Of a DNA stretch of 64,000 nucleotides, positions 63,290 through 64,000 are shown piece by piece. Position 1 is the stretch's first letter. Each line of letters begins with the position of its first letter. Location of the stretch: contig JAUTXW010001616.1 of assembly GCA_030620095.1 (NCBI GenBank), positions 203,501-267,500 of the forward strand, given 5' to 3'. This DNA comes from Kuschelorhynchus macadamiae (lineage: Eukaryota; Arthropoda; Insecta; Coleoptera; Curculionidae). Position numbers and translations under genes: made by a program. Under the pieces are notes generated by a model that saw nothing but the letters and a program-made list of their open reading frames with translations, was not told where the DNA came from and did not search any database.

Positions 63290-63520
63290 TAATTTATAGA
63301 AGAGACAAGAACGTTAGCGCCGGATTTTTTTCGTCGGCCGGACAAGCCCCTCGACCCCTCCAACGTCGCCGCCATAGCACAAACAACATTTCACACGAAA
63401 ACGTTCGTAATATTTGCATATAAATCATAACCTCAATTCGTGGGCCCACTAGCAGGAATTTTCATTCATTTAGTGCCGGCTGGCGCCACTCGCCCACCGC
63501 GGCACCTTACCTTTTACGAA
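63290..63520. promoter_or_regulatory. GC-richer islet with CTCF-like core
   Basis: Contains GTCGGCCGGACAAGCCCC and, at 63479-63492, GCTGGCGCCACTCG, whose minus-strand reading GAGTGGCGCCAG resembles the CTCF core. A short CCACCGCGGCACC follows. No open frame or exon is supported. TTTATG and TAAT-type homeodomain cores lie between the two GC patches. Confidence 0.3.
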
Positions 63521-64000
63521 AATATCTAAATATGAATGTGTAGCCGTCCGTCATTGCCGATGAAGACGCTAATTATACAATTTACGAAGAAAAGATTTGC
63601 TTTAGTCGGTCACTAGCGTTTTACTTTCCAGATGTGATTTTGTCTTAGATTATTTCCTTCCTATCAATTTTGACCAATCAAGAATTTGTACGCCATATTT
63701 AATTATCAAGTGGGAAAATTGCCTGACATAACTGTCGCAGTTTTACCGGAACAAAATCGAAAAAATACCATTAGAATGAAGTAATTATATTATGTTTTTT
63801 AGTTTAATAATTATTGTATTCTTTCTGTTGTTTTAAATAAAAACATTGTTATATTATGTATTATTTTCCGAAAAATGTTCAGAAATGGTGACATTTTTGA
63901 TATTTTTGAAAGAAAAAATCAATATTTACTTGCAACTAGTCATTGCCAGGCAACGGAAAATAACTGTTAGGAAATATTTATTTTTATATTGTAACGAAAT
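63521..64000. other. right end of window, no gene seen
   Basis: AT-rich DNA with no coding, repeat or RNA signal that I can support. Confidence 0.5.

Overview
The window is AT-rich eukaryotic DNA, most likely from an insect. The evidence is the abundance of decayed Jockey/CR1-, I/R1- and R2/R4-type LINEs, Tc1/IS630-type, pogo/Tigger and hAT transposases of kinds common in arthropod genomes, GT-AG splice signals, and very long TA microsatellites. The order cannot be named from sequence alone. I see no complete host protein-coding gene, rRNA, tRNA, CRISPR array or bacterial signal. Functional assignments rest on motifs read by eye and on knowledge of the families.

Layout. At 227-6373 a unit of about 3.07 kb is present twice, head to tail, differing by seven substitutions and one 1-bp indel; each copy carries the same dead LINE reverse transcriptase on the minus strand. 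At 8.2-8.75 kb lies a Tc1-type transposase relic. A GC-rich islet sits at 10.2 kb. At 10.7-12.3 kb is the longest copy of a dispersed repeat built from degenerate ~125-140 bp tandem units, which recurs at 37.7, 46.1, 46.9 and 59.6 kb in both orientations. A 5'-truncated LINE with RNase H occupies 14.05-16.4 kb (minus) and a second RT relic 17.5-20.1 kb (minus). Further LINE fragments lie at 22.85, 28.7, 29.5, 40.1, 57.5 and 62.4 kb (plus). DNA-transposon relics are at 48.6-49.15 (IS630/Tc1 type, minus), 49.4-50.7 (hAT/DUF4371, minus), 52.7-53.2 (IS630/Tc1 type, minus), 54.6-55.95 (pogo/Tigger, plus) and 59.9-60.7 kb (IS630/Tc1 type, minus). TA arrays of about 0.38-0.6 kb lie at 24.6, 35.4 and 56.7 kb, two of them directly abutting long inverted repeats.

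The best evidence for a host gene is two small exon-like segments on the minus strand, 44764-44817 (54 nt) and 20252-20317 (66 nt). Each has a CAG acceptor after a pyrimidine- or T-rich tract and a GTAAG donor. Both are multiples of three and are open in the same phase, so they can be spliced together. The simplest reading is that much of the window is intronic DNA of an unidentified gene transcribed right to left, swollen by transposons. A third exon-like ORF (46412-46720) is weaker. Several GC-rich islets carry GGCGC-core motifs resembling the insect CTCF site and are the best candidates for regulatory DNA.
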